A stretch of DNA of 47,659 bases from positions 1 through 47,659 of the IMG/VR virus record IMGVR_UViG_3300042914_000603; one strand, written 5' to 3'. A program made the position numbers and the translations under genes. Positions within the stretch are counted from its first letter, which is position 1. Every line of letters begins with the position of its first letter. Under the pieces are notes generated by a model. The model ran no database searches and was not told the origin of the DNA. It saw only the letters and a list, made by a program, of their open reading frames with translations. Positions 12,902 through 19,402 of the stretch are shown here, piece after piece. This DNA comes from a virus.

Positions 12902-13002
12902 TTGTCTTCTAGATCTTGAGCCTTATCTCTAAGGATATCAATATCTTCTTGGATTCTATCCATTATATCTTGGATAGTTTCTGACTTTTTCTTTTTAGCC
13001 AT
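12826..13002 (-). CDS. Acidic small protein overlapping the end of terS antisense (58 aa)
   Basis: The ATG at 13002 overlaps the stop of the gene at 12995-13252 by eight bases. The 58-residue product starts MAKKKKSETIQDIMDRIQED, contains CEC, and ends in a long Asp/Glu tail. That tail lies opposite the Ser-rich tail of terS over 76 bases, because GAN codons read in reverse give Ser codons. The continuous operon on the minus strand supports a real gene. Confidence 0.65.
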   Translation of the reverse strand: MAKKKKSETIQDIMDRIQEDIDILRDKAQDLEDNQCECDSSEDGPEDWSDDEDEEDEE

Positions 13003-13252
13003 TGATCTTTTCCATTTTTTTGATGTTGTTTGCGGGTATTACAGTCCTATCGCCGAATGTAATTTCGCCCAAGTTGTCTATCTCATAGCTAGAAAATATC
13101 CAAACATAATCTTTAGTTTTGCGATAAATAAAACCAATTGAAATACAATGACTTACATCCATTCTATTAAATTCAAGATCTGTAGCCCAACCTGAATCTG
13201 AACATATGTCTTCCCAGGATATTTTATATAGTTCAAATGGGAATTTCTTCAT
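12995..13252 (-). CDS. Conserved small phage protein (85 aa)
   Basis: The product has 85 residues and looks like a small beta-rich domain (FELYKISWEDICSDSGWAT, then HCISIGFIYRKTKDYVWIFS, then GDRTVIPANNIKKMEKI). I recall similar proteins widely in phages, with unknown function. It is followed by the acidic gene with an 8-base overlap. Upstream lies the 480-base noncoding ATTGTAG region. Confidence 0.7.
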   Translation of the reverse strand: MKKFPFELYKISWEDICSDSGWATDLEFNRMDVSHCISIGFIYRKTKDYVWIFSSYEIDNLGEITFGDRTVIPANNIKKMEKING

Positions 13253-13735
13253 AAGAACTTTTTTATACCCTATTTAAATTCTATTCAAAAACAAAAAAGG
13301 TACGACCAGACGGCTAGAGAGTTCAAATTGTAGGAAAATTGTAGGAAAAATGACCCTTGATTTTACTAGCTTATTTGCAAAAAAGCTACAATGACCTACA
13401 ATTGTAGCCTTTTTTTTCGTCATTTTATTCATATAAATCAATGACTTACCAAGATTGTAGTGCTTTTGGGCACTTTTTTTCCCAAAAAAAAATTTCAAAA
13501 AAAAATAATTTTACCCTCCAAAAAGTCCTTACAAAGGCTACAATGGAATAAGTCATTGTTTTATATACCTTTTCTTATAATTCCCTGTTCCGTGATCCAT
13601 GTTGATTGTAGGTTGTTCCATGTTCCTTGGTCTATGGATATGGAACTTTGGAACTGTGGGTTGTGGCCAGACCCCGAGTCTCCCCGGGTAGACGTTCCTG
13701 CGAGGGTTAAGATGATATCTGGCCGTGTTTCTTGA
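13253..13735. other. Noncoding region with ATTGTAG repeats; possible origin or control hub
   Basis: No convincing gene lies here. Eight copies of ATTGTAG or its complement occur at 13327, 13338, 13386, 13396, 13401, 13454, 13538 and 13605. Two of them form the palindrome CTACAATTGTAG (13396-13407). CAATGACTTA at 13439 and its complement at 13549, each with an ATTGTAG motif next to it, make a roughly 22-bp inverted repeat about 77 bases apart, around an A/T-tract region. Iterons with an AT-rich centre fit an origin or a multi-operator switch. Which one is not decided by sequence. Confidence 0.6.
13665..13724. other. Nested 60-base stem-loop element
   Basis: GGCCAGA and TCTGGCC form a 7-bp outer stem. 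Inside, CCCCG pairs with CGAGGG (one bulge) and GTCT with AGAC. It is GC-rich in an AT-rich region and lies just past the 3' end of the leftward gene at 13736. It could be a terminator-like or RNA-protecting structure. It is too short for a tRNA. Confidence 0.5.
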
Positions 13736-13963
13736 TTACTGTAAGTTAGCTATACCTTCATCGACCCATTCTTCAAGTTGTTCAGCCACATACATAATGT
13801 CAGCTTCTTCAACTACATCTGCTTGTTTTCTAGCCTGTTCGATAAAGATCTCTTTCATTTCTCTGCCACTTAATAAAGCATCATAATCATTATAAGCTTT
13901 AGTATAAGTACCAGTTGTCCAATCATTCATTAAATCTTCACATAGTTTTTCTAAGTTATTCAT
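13736..13963 (-). CDS. Small acidic helical protein (75 aa)
   Basis: The ATG at 13963 is preferred to an upstream GTG because AAGGAG lies eight bases upstream. The 75-residue product is helical and acidic (NNLEKLCEDLMNDWTTGTYT, then IMYVAEQLEEWVDEGIA). It overlaps the previous gene as ATGA. No family is recognised. Confidence 0.65.
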   Translation of the reverse strand: MNNLEKLCEDLMNDWTTGTYTKAYNDYDALLSGREMKEIFIEQARKQADVVEEADIMYVAEQLEEWVDEGIANLQ

Positions 13964-14136
13964 CGTTTCCACTCCTTATCTTTTAAGTCTCTACTCTTTC
14001 TATATTTTTCATCAAAAGCTTCTCTTTCTTTCATGTCTCTGTATATGCAATACCATATAAAAAAAGCTGCAACAACAAAGCCGATTGAAAGACCTGACAA
14101 TATAAATCTATAAAGATCATTTAATAATTCAATCAT
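13960..14136 (-). CDS. Single-pass membrane protein (58 aa)
   Basis: The gene begins at ATG 14136 and overlaps the next gene as ATGA. Residues about 11-32 (FILSGLSIGFVVAAFFIWYC) are a clear membrane segment, followed by a charged tail (RDMKEREAFDEKYRKSRD). The layout suggests N-outside, C-inside. The function is unknown; a superinfection or lysis accessory role is possible. Confidence 0.6.
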   Translation of the reverse strand: MIELLNDLYRFILSGLSIGFVVAAFFIWYCIYRDMKEREAFDEKYRKSRDLKDKEWKR

Positions 14137-14513
14137 ACATGTCTCCCAAATGTTTTATTAAAAGGTACAACTTTACTCTCACCTTCATTTTCTGGAACTG
14201 AAGTATCACACTCCAAATCGTAAGGATCGTCTTTACTAATTGGATATATAGTTCCAACATATTCAACTTTAACATCAGGAGTATCTACATCAATAAATGA
14301 AGTCTCACATTCATTAAAACTTTCCTGAGTTAAACTCCTATTAATTTTATCATTGATGACTCCACCATTATCTAACCATATGTCAAAAGCTTCATCTCTA
14401 TTTTTAGCTTTAACATATTGTTCAACAGTTAAAGTATAGTATTGTTTTACTTTAAATACTTTCTTACCATCATCATCAGAAAATAAACTAAACGGCATTG
14501 TTTCTTTATTCAT
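14133..14513 (-). CDS. Unknown protein with DpnD/PcfM-like N-terminal part (126 aa)
   Basis: The start at 14513 (MNKETMPF) is preferred because the longer frame begins inside the upstream gene's overlap. Residues 20-55 (FKVKQYYTLTVEQYVKAKNR, then DEAFDIWLDNGG) resemble the small sheet-plus-helix domain seen at 10372 and 10918. The rest is acidic with few features. Function is unknown. Confidence 0.65.
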   Translation of the reverse strand: MNKETMPFSLFSDDDGKKVFKVKQYYTLTVEQYVKAKNRDEAFDIWLDNGGVINDKINRSLTQESFNECETSFIDVDTPDVKVEYVGTIYPISKDDPYDLECDTSVPENEGESKVVPFNKTFGRHV

Positions 14514-14745
14514 TTTTTTCTTTCTGTTGTTTCTCAGCTGCAATCTCAGCTAAAGCTTGTTGTTTTTCTTCATCACTAATGTAAGGTTCATCATTTAAAA
14601 AAGCTAAAGCTTCTTCATCATTAGCAAACACTTTACATTCATCACATCTTTCAACATGAGGTTCTAAGTAAGGATCTCCAGGCTGTAATCCTTCTGAGAT
14701 AACATCCTCAAAGTAACCTTTGCCTTCACACTCTATACATATCAT
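14506..14745 (-). CDS. Zinc-ribbon-like small protein (79 aa)
   Basis: The start at 14745 has an AAGGAG ribosome site. CIECEGKG near the N-terminus and ERCDECK about 35 residues later give two CxxC knuckles for one zinc. A helical acidic C-terminus follows. It is the first gene after the promoter at 14776-14804. A DNA- or RNA-contact role is plausible for such ribbons but is not proven. Confidence 0.7.
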   Translation of the reverse strand: MICIECEGKGYFEDVISEGLQPGDPYLEPHVERCDECKVFANDEEALAFLNDEPYISDEEKQQALAEIAAEKQQKEKNE

Positions 14746-14775
14746 ATTAGTCTCCTTTATTTCTTTCATGGCCCA

Positions 14776-14804
14776 ATTATATATTATCCTACAATATATG
14801 TCAA
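14776..14804 (-). promoter_or_regulatory. Perfect-hexamer sigma70 promoter
   Basis: On the minus strand TTGACA and TATAAT are separated by 17 bases. The spacer contains ATTGTAGGA, as in the 10767 promoter. It lies about 30 bases upstream of the zinc-ribbon gene. Confidence 0.8.
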
Positions 14805-14813
14805 TACATCAAA

Positions 14814-15509
14814 TTAATCGCTATTTTCCTTGCTTTTTTGATTGTAATACATATCTACTCTTCTTAAAAATTCATACTTGGCTTGTCTAAATTCTTCACC
14901 TTCAAAAATAAATTCTTGATAAAAATTATCTTTAGTGCAAATTAAATTTACACCTTTCATAATGTTGGTCCCATATACTTCGTTATGAGCGAGAGCATAA
15001 GCAGCCAATTGTAATTTGTAATCTTCAATCCACTCTCTACGTTTTGGCTTATTGCTTTGTTTGAAATCGACAATAGATTCTCCACCATCATAAACTCCAA
15101 CTACATCAGTTGCCCCGGCATAGAGTCCAGGGTAGTACAATGTAACTTCTAATCCCCAGAATTCTCCAAGTCTATTCTTTAAACCTTTATTGATAATCTC
15201 ATCGGCCATGGTCCGTGATTCTTGACCCTCCGTTGTTAGATCCAAGTATCCTTCACCAAGTAAAAACTTCTCCAGGTGTGTGTGCATAGCAGTTCCACGA
15301 GTCGCTGCATCATTCTTAATCTTATCTGCTGAATTAACACCTACTCTTTGTTTCCATGCTTCTAGCGCTAATCTTTTCTCTTCAGGTTGCGTTGCTTGGA
15401 GTATAGTAGTTACTGACGGAAGCTTCTCTGCATTAACATCATAGTGACGTTCTCCTTCAAAAAGAGCTCTCGAACTAGTAGGATATATAAATTTTTTATT
15501 CAGTATCAT
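14814..15509 (-). CDS. RecB-like PD-(D/E)XK exonuclease
   Basis: The protein has 231 residues. RGTAMHTHLE (71-80), GATDVVGVYDG with Asp135, IVDFKQSNK with Asp148 and Lys150, and the QLAAY motif (167-171) are the core signatures of the RecB/Cas4-like exonuclease family. Phage members process DNA ends for recombination, replication or host DNA breakdown. The gene sits between the zinc-ribbon gene and a lipoprotein and overlaps the latter as ATGA. No Cys cluster for an iron-sulfur site is seen, unlike true Cas4. Confidence 0.85.
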   Translation of the reverse strand: MILNKKFIYPTSSRALFEGERHYDVNAEKLPSVTTILQATQPEEKRLALEAWKQRVGVNSADKIKNDAATRGTAMHTHLEKFLLGEGYLDLTTEGQESRTMADEIINKGLKNRLGEFWGLEVTLYYPGLYAGATDVVGVYDGGESIVDFKQSNKPKRREWIEDYKLQLAAYALAHNEVYGTNIMKGVNLICTKDNFYQEFIFEGEEFRQAKYEFLRRVDMYYNQKSKENSD

Positions 15510-15643
15510 TCCATTACCGGTTTTTCTTTATTAGATTCATTATATAAAAATCTAATTAGTTCCTTACTAATAGTCACTGTTGGATCAAAAGAAATATCCT
15601 TTGAGCAGCTAATTAAAAATAAAAATAATATTAAATACTTCAT
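15506..15643 (-). CDS. Small predicted lipoprotein (45 aa)
   Basis: The ATG at 15643 overlaps the HNH gene's stop (ATGA), and its own stop overlaps the exonuclease start. The N-terminus MKYLILFLFLISCSKD is a lipoprotein signal with a lipobox ending LISC, so the mature protein would be about 33 residues, acylated on Cys13. Small phage lipoproteins act in superinfection exclusion or as outer-membrane spanins. No Pro-rich stretch typical of Rz1 is present, so exclusion seems likelier. That choice is inference. Confidence 0.7.
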   Translation of the reverse strand: MKYLILFLFLISCSKDISFDPTVTISKELIRFLYNESNKEKPVME

Positions 15644-16209
15644 ATAATAAATCTATTTCCCTTTTTTAAATTTTCTTCAGCCCATAATGGACGTAAATTC
15701 TTATAATTAAAACAATGCTTTTGTGCATCTACATTAGTTAAATCATAACTATAACAAGGTATAATATGATCAATATGCCATTTAGACATGTTTTCCCAAC
15801 TCATCATTTCTCCTGTTTTTGAGTTAACATAAAATTGTTTTTCTATATAAAGTCTAAATTCAGGTATAGATATACCTAAGTAATCAACTGTTCTATTTCG
15901 TTTCGTAACGTTTACAGTTTTTAAAGCTTCTCTAATTCTATTAGATAATCTAATTTTAAGATTAAAACCAGCGTCTGTGTTGTATCTTTTTTTATTATAT
16001 ATTACACCAATTCTTATTAGTTCTTTTCTGTTATTTTTGTAATAAGTATTTCTTTTATTTCTTTCTCTTTCATGACTTATATAATAATTCTTTTTTCTTG
16101 AAGAATTATCACAAGTTTTACAATAGTACTGAAATCCATTTTTATTTTTTTTACATTTATGAAATTCTTCTAATGGTTTTTCCATTTTACAAACAGGACA
16201 TTTTTTCAT
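15640..16209 (-). CDS. HNH endonuclease with zinc finger
   Basis: The protein has 189 residues. CPVCKMEKPLEEFHKC and YYCKTCDN near the N-terminus form a zinc site. The C-terminal HNH core is WHIDHIIPCYSYDL (144-157) followed by NYKNLRPLWAEENLKKG. Such enzymes are common free-standing mobile genes in phages. It is inserted in the middle of a tight operon and is very Lys/Asn-rich. A homing role is likely but the cut site is unknown. Confidence 0.85.
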   Translation of the reverse strand: MKKCPVCKMEKPLEEFHKCKKNKNGFQYYCKTCDNSSRKKNYYISHERERNKRNTYYKNNRKELIRIGVIYNKKRYNTDAGFNLKIRLSNRIREALKTVNVTKRNRTVDYLGISIPEFRLYIEKQFYVNSKTGEMMSWENMSKWHIDHIIPCYSYDLTNVDAQKHCFNYKNLRPLWAEENLKKGNRFII

Positions 16210-16439
16210 TAGTGTAATGTTTTTATAACAAAGGGTTTAATTGTCTTTGATGTCTTTATAACTACTCTTATCATATCTCTATATTCTTGTTCAGTAAGAG
16301 TTGACTTATATAATCTCAAAGCTTGAGCAATCATAGTTGAAGCAACCATCTGCGTATCTTCATACTGAAGTAATTTTCTCATTAGAAAATCAAGAAAATC
16401 ATCGTATATGTTTTTTAACTTCTGGTCCCTTTTTGCCAT
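16209..16439 (-). CDS. Small helical protein (76 aa)
   Basis: The 76-residue product is helical throughout (KLKNIYDDFLDFLMRKLLQY, then STMIAQALRLYKSTL, then YRDMIRVVIKTSK). Its stop touches the HNH gene's start. No motif is recognised. Confidence 0.65.
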   Translation of the reverse strand: MAKRDQKLKNIYDDFLDFLMRKLLQYEDTQMVASTMIAQALRLYKSTLTEQEYRDMIRVVIKTSKTIKPFVIKTLH

Positions 16440-16445
16440 AAAATT

Positions 16446-16610
16446 TTACCAATCTCTTTTTTCTATGGCTCTCGCTTGATATTCTTCACGTAAAAATGCC
16501 ATATCTTTTTTAAGCATTTCTATTTCTAATTTTAATTTATAGTTTTCCCTTTTAAGTTTTTCTATAATTAATTCTAGATCATTAGGTCCTTTATTTTGCA
16601 TCATATTCAT
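16446..16610 (-). CDS. Short coiled-coil protein (54 aa)
   Basis: This 54-residue gene starts at 16610 and overlaps its neighbour's stop as ATGA. From residue 12 on it is a continuous charged heptad-like helix (LELIIEKLKRENYKLKLEIE). The overlap supports translation. The function is unknown. Confidence 0.6.
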   Translation of the reverse strand: MNMMQNKGPNDLELIIEKLKRENYKLKLEIEMLKKDMAFLREEYQARAIEKRDW

Positions 16611-16717
16611 TTTTTTCTTTTTCTTTTTTTAGGTCTCTCTTTACCAAAAGCATTATATTTTTTATGATAAGCTTTTAATAGTTTAGCTATTGCCTTTTTA
16701 TAGTTAGTAAACGTCAT
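16607..16717 (-). CDS. Tiny basic protein (36 aa)
   Basis: The ATG at 16717 overlaps the preceding stop and the TGA overlaps the next start, both as ATGA. The product (MTFTNYKKAIAKLLKAYHKK, then a Lys/Arg run) is very basic. Perfect coupling on both sides is the main evidence for a gene. Confidence 0.55.
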   Translation of the reverse strand: MTFTNYKKAIAKLLKAYHKKYNAFGKERPKKRKRKK

Positions 16718-16878
16718 TGCTGCATCCTTTCATAGTTCATTAATCTTTTGACATCTTTTTCTTTTAGTTCACCTTGGTTATTACAATACTTACAGTCTTT
16801 ATAATGAGGTTTCTTTTCACCCTGATAATAAACTGTTACATAACCATTACCTTTACATTCCGGACATATTATTTTCAT
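16714..16878 (-). CDS. DnaJ-type zinc-finger protein (54 aa)
   Basis: The start at 16878 has AAAGG upstream. CPECKGNGYV and CKYCNNQGE reproduce the CxxCxGxG repeats of the DnaJ zinc domain, here as one pair (one zinc). Phage proteins of this size are common in early operons and their partners are unknown. Confidence 0.75.
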   Translation of the reverse strand: MKIICPECKGNGYVTVYYQGEKKPHYKDCKYCNNQGELKEKDVKRLMNYERMQQ

Positions 16879-17194
16879 ATCTAGTTTTCCTTTCATGGTT
16901 CCAAACGATACCTAATTGTTTTAATTTTTTTAGGTTAACAAGTTTTTTACATTTGCCAAGTATGTAATCAGGATCAAATCCAGCATTAGTACATACATCA
17001 ACAAAATCTTTTGTTTTATGAGTTAACCAAAACTCTGCTGCTTTTTTCTCATCTCTGTTTATGAACTTATTCTCAAAATCAGAAAGAGCATCATATAACA
17101 TTTGAGCAAGAACAGCTTTCCACAATCTTTGTTCTGGAATTGATTGCTTATCTTCCACTAAAACATTTAAATTACTTTGAAGCACTTTTACCAT
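16853..17194 (-). CDS. Conserved helical phage protein (113 aa)
   Basis: The start at 17194 (MVKVLQSN) has an AGAAGAG site; a start at 17215 is also possible. The stretch LWKAVLAQMLYDALSDFENK, then AAEFWLTHKTKDFVDVCTNA, then GFDPDYILGKCKKL resembles small phage proteins in which a DF-VC-AGxDPD motif recurs. The function is unknown. It overlaps the ribbon-helix-helix gene by 23 bases. Confidence 0.7.
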   Translation of the reverse strand: MVKVLQSNLNVLVEDKQSIPEQRLWKAVLAQMLYDALSDFENKFINRDEKKAAEFWLTHKTKDFVDVCTNAGFDPDYILGKCKKLVNLKKLKQLGIVWNHERKTRYENNMSGM

Positions 17195-17345
17195 GTAAAC
17201 TCTTCTCTTTCTCATTAATTAAAATGTCAACAGTCTTAGATTTACTCATAATTGTATTTGGTACAATTAGCTTTCGTATCCTATCTAGTTTGGCATATGC
17301 CTCTTTAGATAAGGTTACATTCTTATACTTATTTATATCAGTCAT
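17172..17345 (-). CDS. Ribbon-helix-helix transcriptional regulator (57 aa)
   Basis: The product has 57 residues. KYKNVTLSKEAYAKLDRIRK gives the N-terminal ribbon and first helix, and SKSKTVDILINEKEK the second helix, as in the Arc/MetJ/CopG fold. Such proteins bind palindromes as dimers. The ATG at 17345 has a GAAAGG site. The promoter upstream carries a perfect 21-bp palindrome over its spacer and -10 region, so the protein probably represses its own operon. This is the clearest transcription regulator in the window. Confidence 0.75.
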   Translation of the reverse strand: MTDINKYKNVTLSKEAYAKLDRIRKLIVPNTIMSKSKTVDILINEKEKSLHGKSASK

Positions 17346-17376
17346 TTATAACCTTTCTTATTTATTGATTTGTAGG

Positions 17377-17405
17377 ATTATAGTATAATTTATACTATAA
17401 GTCAA
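17377..17405 (-). promoter_or_regulatory. Promoter with 21-bp palindromic operator
   Basis: On the minus strand TTGACT and TATAAT are separated by 17 bases. The arms TATAGTATAA (17379-17388) and TTATACTATA (17390-17399) form a perfect 10-bp inverted repeat around one base, covering the spacer and most of the -10 box. It would drive the ribbon-helix-helix gene and those after it. Confidence 0.8.
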
Positions 17406-17408
17406 ATA

Positions 17409-17543
17409 TTACTTTCGACCTTGTCCTCTATACAACTTATTGGTGTTTTTCTTATTAGGACGTTTAGAATGCCTACCTTTTCTTTTAGGCTTGGTTCTTT
17501 TATGATATAGGCCCGTTCCGTAGGGATTACTTTTCTTTGCCAT
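17409..17543 (-). CDS. Tiny basic protein with RGQGR motif (44 aa)
   Basis: The 44-residue product is almost entirely basic (MAKKSNPYGTGLYHKRTKPK, then KGRHSKRPNKKN) and ends with LYRGQGRK. I recall similar proteins in marine phages. The RGQGR word links it to the head-block small proteins at 1362-2753, though it lies in the replication block. A nucleic acid-binding role is inferred from charge. Confidence 0.65.
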   Translation of the reverse strand: MAKKSNPYGTGLYHKRTKPKRKGRHSKRPNKKNTNKLYRGQGRK

Positions 17544-17733
17544 ATACTATTTTTCGTGCCTTTTTATTATTCATTGGTAAGTATTTAATAACACCATTAA
17601 CGTGTTGAATTAATTCATCTCCACAATTTGTACATTTATAAACATTATCTAAAATGGAAACTAATGCTGATAATTGTTTACAACCAGGACATATTCCATG
17701 AACTATTAATGAATCTATTGTTAAATTTTTCAT
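17527..17733 (-). CDS. Zinc-ribbon protein (68 aa)
   Basis: CPGCKQLSALVSI and YKCTNCGDELIQHV give two CxxC knuckles about 20 residues apart, a classic zinc ribbon, followed by NGVIKYLPM. I recall this pattern in marine phages with no function assigned. It overlaps the endolysin gene by four bases. Confidence 0.75.
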   Translation of the reverse strand: MKNLTIDSLIVHGICPGCKQLSALVSILDNVYKCTNCGDELIQHVNGVIKYLPMNNKKARKIVYGKEK

Positions 17734-18188
17734 ATCATTGATGAATATACAATTTTACCATTTTCTTTACTAGCTTTTAAATATTGTTTTCTATTACCTG
17801 CATCATTATAACTACAATGAACCCACCCTGAGTTAGGGTCATTGGGTGTCCAGAACTCTAATATACATTGATCGTAATCAAGATTTTTAACGATCCAATC
17901 TGCTAAATCTTTATTAGCTATACCAAATATCTCAAAATCTGCTGCTTGACCTTTGGTATGTTGACTTTTAGCAGAAGACCCTATTGCTTCACAAAGCGTT
18001 GCTGATCTATAACCTGAAGATACAGATACAACTTTACCAAAATGATTTCTAATAGGTTGTAATATATTTTTACAAAGTAAAATTAAATTTCCAACATGTT
18101 CATCACCTGGAGTATTATCTATTCCAAGTCTTGTTGCTTCTTGAGACTTTGTTAATTCATCTAAACTAAAATTTTCACTTAGTATCAT
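17730..18188 (-). CDS. Peptidase M15-type endolysin
   Basis: The protein has 152 residues. SSGYRS (57-62), SQHTKGQAADFEI with zinc ligands His77 and Asp84, and GWVHCSY with His124 are the signatures of M15 D-Ala-D-Ala carboxypeptidase-like enzymes. It would cleave peptide cross-links of the cell wall. No signal peptide is seen, so it needs the holin for export. The next gene, a glucosaminidase, overlaps its start by 14 bases, forming a two-enzyme lysis pair. Confidence 0.85.
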   Translation of the reverse strand: MILSENFSLDELTKSQEATRLGIDNTPGDEHVGNLILLCKNILQPIRNHFGKVVSVSSGYRSATLCEAIGSSAKSQHTKGQAADFEIFGIANKDLADWIVKNLDYDQCILEFWTPNDPNSGWVHCSYNDAGNRKQYLKASKENGKIVYSSMI

Positions 18189-18783
18189 TTCTTAATTTGT
18201 TTATTACTTCAATAACATGTTTTTCATACTCTTTATTTGTCGAAAAGTTATCTAAAGTTTTAGCCATTGCAATAGGATTTCTATTTAATGTAATTTCTCT
18301 AACTCTTCTAAACTCTGCATACACCTTTTTTGTATTTAGAATTTCAATATAATATCTAACAGATTCGCATTTGTTTTTAAAGACTCTTACACGCCATTCT
18401 ATATGATCTGGCTGTTTATGTGGTAACATACCATCTTTTGACCACACACGAATACCAAACAAATTATGACCTTCCCGTGCAAACCTAGATGTTCCATAAC
18501 TAGATTCAACAATAGCTTGAGCTACTATTAGTTCTGTGTTTATTTGTTTATTTGTGGGTATTTCAAAGTTTAGGTAGGCTATGCATTTTTTAAGAGATAC
18601 GATGAACTCTTGATTATTGTTATATTCAAACCTTGGAGGTCCAAACCCTAGGCTTTTAGCCCAGGCGATAATGGCGTTTTCTGTCTTCTTCTTGGCTATT
18701 GGATTCGGAAAAAAGGTACCTAGCAAGAATGCCACTAAGGCTATTATCAAATACTTCCAGATTAATATAATCTTTGTTGTCAT
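18175..18783 (-). CDS. Membrane-anchored glucosaminidase (GH73-like)
   Basis: From the ATG at 18783 the protein has 202 residues; a start at 18816 is also open. Residues 3-25 (TKIILIWKYLIIALVAFLLG) are an uncleaved-looking membrane anchor. The catalytic part has AQAIVESSYGTSRFA with the general acid Glu93, then GHNLFGIRVW, as in the beta-N-acetylglucosaminidase/Bax-like family. It would cut glycan strands. The anchor suggests a signal-arrest-type or periplasm-facing enzyme that works without the holin. Confidence 0.8.
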   Translation of the reverse strand: MTTKIILIWKYLIIALVAFLLGTFFPNPIAKKKTENAIIAWAKSLGFGPPRFEYNNNQEFIVSLKKCIAYLNFEIPTNKQINTELIVAQAIVESSYGTSRFAREGHNLFGIRVWSKDGMLPHKQPDHIEWRVRVFKNKCESVRYYIEILNTKKVYAEFRRVREITLNRNPIAMAKTLDNFSTNKEYEKHVIEVINKLRNDTK

Positions 18784-18836
18784 AACATTTACAGTGATTT
18801 GAGAGGCAGCATCCAACTGCTAGGTTGTTAATACAA

Positions 18837-19052
18837 TTAATCTTGCTTAACTTCTTTGATTCGTTTAACGCCATGTTTATCTACTTCTACCACAGCCTTA
18901 ACTTCTTTGCAACTCCATGAAGTAACACTTGGGTTACCATCACGTTCTACTTTTCTTTTTTGTTCTAAACAATCTGCAATATTAGTTTTAGGAGAGTATC
19001 CTTCTAATTTACCGTTCATATACATTAATAATGCAAATACAACTTCAACCAT
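18837..19052 (-). CDS. Small secreted-looking protein (71 aa)
   Basis: The N-terminus MVEVVFALLMYMNGK is a short hydrophobic stretch, perhaps a signal. Two Cys residues (ADCLEQ and WSCKEV) may form a disulfide outside the cytoplasm. I recall similar small proteins in marine phages. It lies between the coiled-coil membrane gene and the glucosaminidase, so a lysis role is possible. Confidence 0.6.
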   Translation of the reverse strand: MVEVVFALLMYMNGKLEGYSPKTNIADCLEQKRKVERDGNPSVTSWSCKEVKAVVEVDKHGVKRIKEVKQD

Positions 19053-19402
19053 TACTTACCTCTAACTGAATCTAATTCTTTTTCTAGTTTATCAACTTTC
19101 TTTTCTAATTGAGATATTAAAACTTTAGTATGTACGTTTTCTTCTAATTGTTTTGTATGTTTTTCTATTGTCTTTGCTTGATACTCAATCAACATAAATA
19201 ATTCTTGATTCTTAGGAGTTTGATCTGCTTTTTTTAATAGATCTTGAGACATTAACTTTTCGTTAGTTTCTAATCTATTTAATCTTTCAACAATACCAAA
19301 ATAGGTCCACACTGCTACAACAATAGCAGACACAATAGCAACTATATTTTTAATAGGTAAAGCCACACTTGTTTGGTCACTTAATTTAAATTCACTACTC
19401 AT
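19052..19402 (-). CDS. Membrane protein with coiled coil (116 aa), possible inner-membrane spanin
   Basis: Residues 18-37 (KNIVAIVSAIVVAVWTYFGI) are a membrane segment; the rest is a long charged coiled coil (QAKTIEKHTKQLEENVHTKV, then KKVDKLEKELDSVRGK). A short N-terminal anchor with a long periplasmic coil next to lysis enzymes resembles an i-spanin. No paired o-spanin is adjacent, although a small lipoprotein is encoded at 15506. The role is inference. Confidence 0.6.
   Translation of the reverse strand: MSSEFKLSDQTSVALPIKNIVAIVSAIVVAVWTYFGIVERLNRLETNEKLMSQDLLKKADQTPKNQELFMLIEYQAKTIEKHTKQLEENVHTKVLISQLEKKVDKLEKELDSVRGK

Noticed and set aside
13665-13724. Possible tRNA because of a 7-bp terminal stem
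   Set aside because: Only 60 bases long, with no T-loop, anticodon arm or CCA pattern.
13460-13735. Plus-strand frame of 91 codons in the ATTGTAG region
   Set aside because: It has no ribosome site, poor codon pattern and runs through repeats and the stem-loop element.
14814-15509. Cas4 as an identity for the RecB-like nuclease
   Set aside because: The four-cysteine iron-sulfur cluster of Cas4 is not visible and no CRISPR context exists.
18656-18874. Minus-strand frame of 72 codons overlapping the glucosaminidase start
   Set aside because: It covers the membrane anchor of the enzyme in another frame and lacks a ribosome site.
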